Shown here in pieces: positions 18,689-21,943 of a stretch of 21,943 nt of DNA (the stretch's first letter is position 1; every line of letters begins with the position of its first letter). Location: contig BFEA01000012.1 in NCBI GenBank assembly GCA_003427395.1, positions 69,030 through 90,972 on the forward strand, in the 5' to 3' direction. The translations under genes were made by a program, and so were the position numbers. The DNA is from Chara braunii. Its lineage: Eukaryota > Streptophyta > Charophyceae > Charales > Characeae. The notes beneath the pieces were generated by a model. That model saw only the letters and a program-made list of their open reading frames with translations, ran no database searches and had not been told where the DNA came from.

Positions 18689-18762
18689 CAACCGCACATG
18701 GCGGTTGTCTGACGTCGAGAGATTACCCCTCAAAGCGCCTGTCAGCTGACACTTCAGTGTCG
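18689..18762. other. Cluster of three perfect palindromes in the right arm
   Basis: CAACCGC-ACATG-GCGGTTG (18689-18707), TGTCAGCTGACA (18740-18751) and GACACT-TC-AGTGTC (18749-18762). The last has a left-arm equivalent at 4938-4953. Confidence 0.75.
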
Positions 18763-19467
18763 AACTCGACCCTCGAGATTATCAAGGGCCGCGAGGTTAC
18801 GAGTACCACATAGTACCCCATCACCGCGAATGCTTGCGTATGCCCGCATGGCTGGTTGATATGAGGAGGCCATGCACTCGCACAACTCTTATACAAAAAT
18901 CCAGCACGCGATACCTATCTGAGTCTTACGGCACAAAGTTATGGGTCGGATACTGAAGGACTAGGAGTATTGTGGTGTTGTGGCGTCGTTTATGGTGTCT
19001 ATCTTGTGTATCTCTGTATGTTATGTGGGGGTAGATGTGAGTGTTGTGGTGTACGCGTAGTATGCGTGATGCGTCCTAGTCGACCGGCGCCGAGTCGCGT
19101 TTGGGATCTCAGCCCCCCAGAACGTCGATTCGCGTACGGGTTCGATTTTCGGGCGTCCGACCGCACGTAACCCCCTATGCTACAGCGAACGAGAAACGCC
19201 CTCGGCTTGTCCACCTCTGCAATTGCATACGAAAAGCTTTCGCATGTGGTTCAGTAGCTCGACAGGGATACGCCCACCTAAGGGGTGGTGACAGCTCCCG
19301 CAGGCGGAGGTAAGCGGTGCCTCGCGTGACCCTGTCCTGTCGTAGGGGCTCGCGAGAGGTACGGTTGGCGCACTCGGCCGGAGCGGCAAACGCTCTCCGC
19401 GACAAGTCCTGCATAATCCTGCGTGACGTGGCCGGGAGGGTCCCCGTGCGGGACCGATGCGCTCGAC

Positions 19468-21040
19468 ACCGCAACACCTAACCGGCGCCCTTATCACAAA
19501 ATCTAACTGCGCCACCAAACTCGCAACATTGCAAAACTCCCGTTTTGGATCCTTCCTTGCCCGATTTCGTTGTGGAATGGCAAGATGCATGCTTTTTCAC
19601 TCTCGTCTCCTTCTTTCCAAACATTTTTCGCGATATCCTTGCGCGCCCCGTTTCTCCATTAACCCAATTCTACTAACCCATCATCAAAACTGAATCTACA
19701 ACGAATTCGCCAAGCCAAATAACCCCTAGTTCATATCTTCCCTCACCCGATTTCGTCAAGAGTCGGGCGAGTTATTCATCTTTCCTTCCACCATTCTCCT
19801 TTGTTGCTCCGCCATCGCTACACTTTCTACACACTACTTTCTCTACTAACCTCATAATCTATTAATCTAGCACTAAAACTAACAATGAATTTGAATTCGC
19901 CTGCGTCCTAAACCCCAATTTAGACTTTTCCCCGCTGAAACCGCCCTCCAAATGAGTGAGAACCGCCTTTCTTCCTCCTCACCATACTTCCCCAACACTC
20001 CTTTTTCATGGACGCATCCGGCGTGAAATTGCGCCTCGATTCATTCCTTCTTTCCCAGCACCGTACTCCCGTTTTCTTCCTTTACCCCGCCTCTATAGCC
20101 ATTTTTTTTATCCCTTCAATGTTCCTACCGACCCGCCTGATTTCGTCACGAATTGGGTAGGAACTCGAATCCTCTTCCCCCACGCTTCCGTCTAAGTCCG
20201 CCATCTTCGTCCGCATTTTTCGATTGCACCTTGGCGCGGATCCCACACAGGTTGATTCGTTTTTTTTTCTTCCTCGATTTACCTTGCTGCTTTCTGCACT
20301 CTTCTGTCCTCGACTTGGTGGCTGTCCCCTCCTCCTTCGTTGTCGGTCGCTTCCTGTCTGCGCCTAGGCACAACCCTACTTCTGTTGTGCAAGGTCGCAC
20401 CTCCTCTACTCCCCTCCTTCCTGACTAGCGTTGCTTTCCATCAGTGGCCAACTACGCAGTGCTCCTCTCTCGATAACTGTCCAGCGGCCCCACAACGGCC
20501 GACTGTCTCAAGAAGCCCGGAAACGACCGGCGACTAGGCGGCCCAAAAACCCACCGCTCTTATACTCAAGTCCCGACGGACAAGCTGCACTGCCGTGCTG
20601 CCGCAGCCTTCGCCGTGGTATCAAAGGCTCAATGCGCGTATTGGGCCTACCACGCCCGTGGCCAACTCTTTTCGGGCCCCGAAGGCATACTCCCTCCCCC
20701 TCACGACTCTCTCTGCAGGCCGTGGCTCACGGGCGGTGTACCTCTTGGCTCGGATGGGCATACCCTCTCAACCTCTTTACAGCCAGTCAGCAGTTGGCGG
20801 ACGACGCACCCACCGAAGGTCCCCCCCGCTGAGGTTTTACCTAGGTCAAATGCACCACCAACTCGTATGCACATTGAACTCCTCGGTCCATGCTTCAAAG
20901 CGGTCAAAATAGAAAACCTTGCCAGCATCCCGATCATGCAAGGGACCCGTAGGTCAGCCAAAGGAGCGCGCTCTCAAGACCCTCGGCCGCCGTGACAACC
21001 TTTAAATCCGGCATCTCACCCGAGTAAGGAACGCTAGAAT
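19468..21040. other. Unassigned right flank, pyrimidine-rich
   Basis: No gene is recognised. The plus strand is C/T-rich from about 19590 to 20430, with a motif CC(T/C)GATTTCGT repeated near 19559, 19746 and 20136. The overlapping open frames at 20431-20995 have no identifiable domain and conflict with one another. Confidence 0.35.
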
Positions 21041-21049
21041 GCAAAGATA

Positions 21050-21295
21050 ATACTTCAATAAATAATAAAAAATTTAGAAACCTTTAATCGCCATATATGT
21101 CGAACGAGGAAAAGAGAGGCGCTAGCACCGTTCTAATGCCGCTGCCGACAAACCAAAGGGGGATAGCCCCGCCGGGCCCTCAACCCCTCGGTCCCTTTGC
21201 GCTACTCTGATATCCCCGCGTAGCCGCTGCTCGATCTCGATCCCTGAATCTCTTTGATGAAAGTCCAATGTCGTAACCAATAGTGCTAGGCCCGA
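21050..21295 (-). mobile_element. tRNA-derived SINE, copy 2
   Basis: On the minus strand the head reads GGGCCTAGCACTATTGGTTA, with A box TAGCACTATTGG (21277-21288) and B-box-like GGATCGAGATC (21233-21243) again 33 nt apart, as in the copy at 10285. The body block GAGGGGTTGAGGG and the AT-rich tail (21050-21075) are also shared. The anticodon-arm region and middle of the body have diverged by indels, so this copy is older or from a different subfamily. Confidence 0.65.
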
Positions 21296-21536
21296 GTTTG
21301 GGTCTAGTTTTGACGGATACCTAAATAGACCGATACTGTGCGACGCACAAACCTACCGAAACATTTTCGGAACCACATTGTTGTCGACGTCGTCCTCCGC
21401 ACGTACGCACAAGTCACAGGCAAGCGCATCGATCAACGAGACCTTATCTTTTTAATCCTGGTGTAATAAAAAATAAAGATTTGGCCGGCGACCAACGCCG
21501 ACTTTCACAATCATCAAAGGGAGAACAAATCATGCA

Positions 21537-21624
21537 CGCCTCAAGTATGCGCGCCCACACACTCTCTTACTCTAGTCCACGCGCGCCTGAAGTATGCGCG
21601 CCCACACACTCTCTTACTCTAGTC
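21537..21624. repeat. 47-bp tandem direct repeat
   Basis: A 41-bp block starting CGCCTCAAGTATGCGCGCCC (21537-21577) is repeated at 21584-21624 with one substitution (C to G) and a 6-bp spacer. Confidence 0.9.
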
Positions 21625-21763
21625 AACAATTCAGCCAATCGTAAACCACAGACACTGCCGCATCTCGCGCGATATACCTAAACTTTTAAATCAAACATAT
21701 TTTCTGTTACTTGCAAAAACTAGGGCGGATACCCTTGTAAGGGTATTCGCACTGACAGCGTTG

Positions 21764-21876
21764 AGAGAGAGAGAGAGGTGGCGGGGGCCAGGGAGACTTA
21801 CCTGTGGCGCCATAGCTCCAGCTTCGTCTTCGATGTACCTGCAACAAGGCGCCACCTTCATAGGTTAGTACTTGGC

Positions 21877-21943
<67 letters not shown>
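21764..21943. repeat. AG microsatellites at the right end
   Basis: A short tract (about 21763-21777) and a long terminal tract (21880-21943) mirror those at the left end. The window therefore starts and ends in the same dinucleotide repeat, typical of contig breaks. Confidence 0.95.
21802..21838 (-). CDS. Candidate 37-nt internal exon (partial gene)
   Basis: On the minus strand a 37-nt block is bounded by an acceptor CCTTGTTGCAG and a donor CACAG|GTAAGTC, both close to consensus. A perfect TACTAAC branch-site motif (plus-strand 21864-21870) lies about 25-31 nt upstream of the acceptor. All three frames are open; one reads YIEDEAGAMAPQ. The CT-rich tract upstream (the AG microsatellite 21880-21943 on the plus strand) would lie in the preceding intron. 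The rest of the gene would extend beyond the window on the upstream side, and no following exon was found downstream. Function is unknown. It could be an isolated chance match, but three signals in correct order and spacing argue for a real or recently real exon. Confidence 0.45.

Larger units (their letters stand above)
14995..19467 (-). repeat. Right arm of the 15-kb diverged inverted repeat
   Basis: The reverse complement of the left arm, with the same ordered landmarks (see the entry at 4244). The outer end is the GCTCGACA near 19461-19468; the inner end lies near 14995-15045, where GGGGCCCTCAGGAG matches the left-arm inner segment. It is about 0.8 kb longer than the left arm, chiefly because its class-1 hairpin array has 17 units against eight. 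It contains no recognised gene. No matching target-site duplication is seen at the two outer ends (flanks AGGAGCA and CCGCAAC differ). Confidence 0.85.

Noticed and set aside
4244-19467. The inverted arms as LTRs of one retroelement
   Set aside because: LTRs are direct repeats; these arms are inverted and lack a primer-binding site, polypurine tract and pol gene between them.
20728-20745. ACGGGCGGTGT string resembling the conserved small-subunit rRNA site
   Set aside because: The match does not extend into flanking sequence, so it is coincidence rather than an rRNA gene.
20431-20995. Overlapping plus-strand open frames, the longest 133 codons
   Set aside because: Three frames compete in GC-rich DNA and none shows a domain.

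Overview
The window looks like nuclear, repeat-rich intergenic DNA from a streptophyte or charophyte-type green alga. The evidence is a degenerate Ty3/Gypsy retroelement whose Gag wording I recognise, from memory only, as close to elements of the Chara braunii genome. Other eukaryotic signs are AG microsatellites, tRNA-derived SINE copies and GT-AG splice signals. No intact protein gene of convincing length is present, and most open frames look like chance.

Layout. 1-307: AG tracts around a duplicated 80-bp segment. 308-1246: non-coding, with simple repeats, one strong palindrome and a weak primer-binding-site candidate. 1247-4242: a dead chromodomain-type Gypsy element. It keeps a leader minisatellite, Gag with one nonsense codon and two frameshifts, the start of the protease with a lost catalytic Asp, a large internal deletion removing RT, RNase H and integrase, a C-terminal chromodomain-like tail, a polypurine tract and a putative 3' LTR.

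4244-19467: the main discovery. A roughly 15.2-kb segment is bounded by two long, diverged, collinear inverted arms: left about 4244-7920, right about 14995-19467. Both arms carry the same ordered set of hairpins, including two tandem hairpin arrays. Stem sequences differ from unit to unit but stay complementary. The larger array (15540-16759) has 17 units with an outer covarying stem and an inner CCC(T/C)...(A/G)GGG stem around a TAGGTT loop. This pattern of compensatory change suggests selection on structure (RNA, or extruded single-stranded DNA) and resembles a foldback-type element of unknown class.

7921-14994: the spacer between the arms. It holds a 245-bp tandem duplication, a tRNA-derived SINE, a second tRNA-like A/B-box unit, a 163-bp tandem duplication containing the only N, and a weak candidate multi-exon gene on the minus strand (about 13.5 to 11.2 kb) with repeated acidic or His/Asp-rich segments. 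The rest is unassigned.

19468-21943: right flank. It has pyrimidine-rich unassigned sequence, a second SINE copy in inverse orientation, a 47-bp direct repeat, a well-formed 37-nt minus-strand exon candidate with a TACTAAC branch site, and a terminal AG tract. All alignments and stems were made by eye, so coordinates of arms and repeats are approximate to a few bases.
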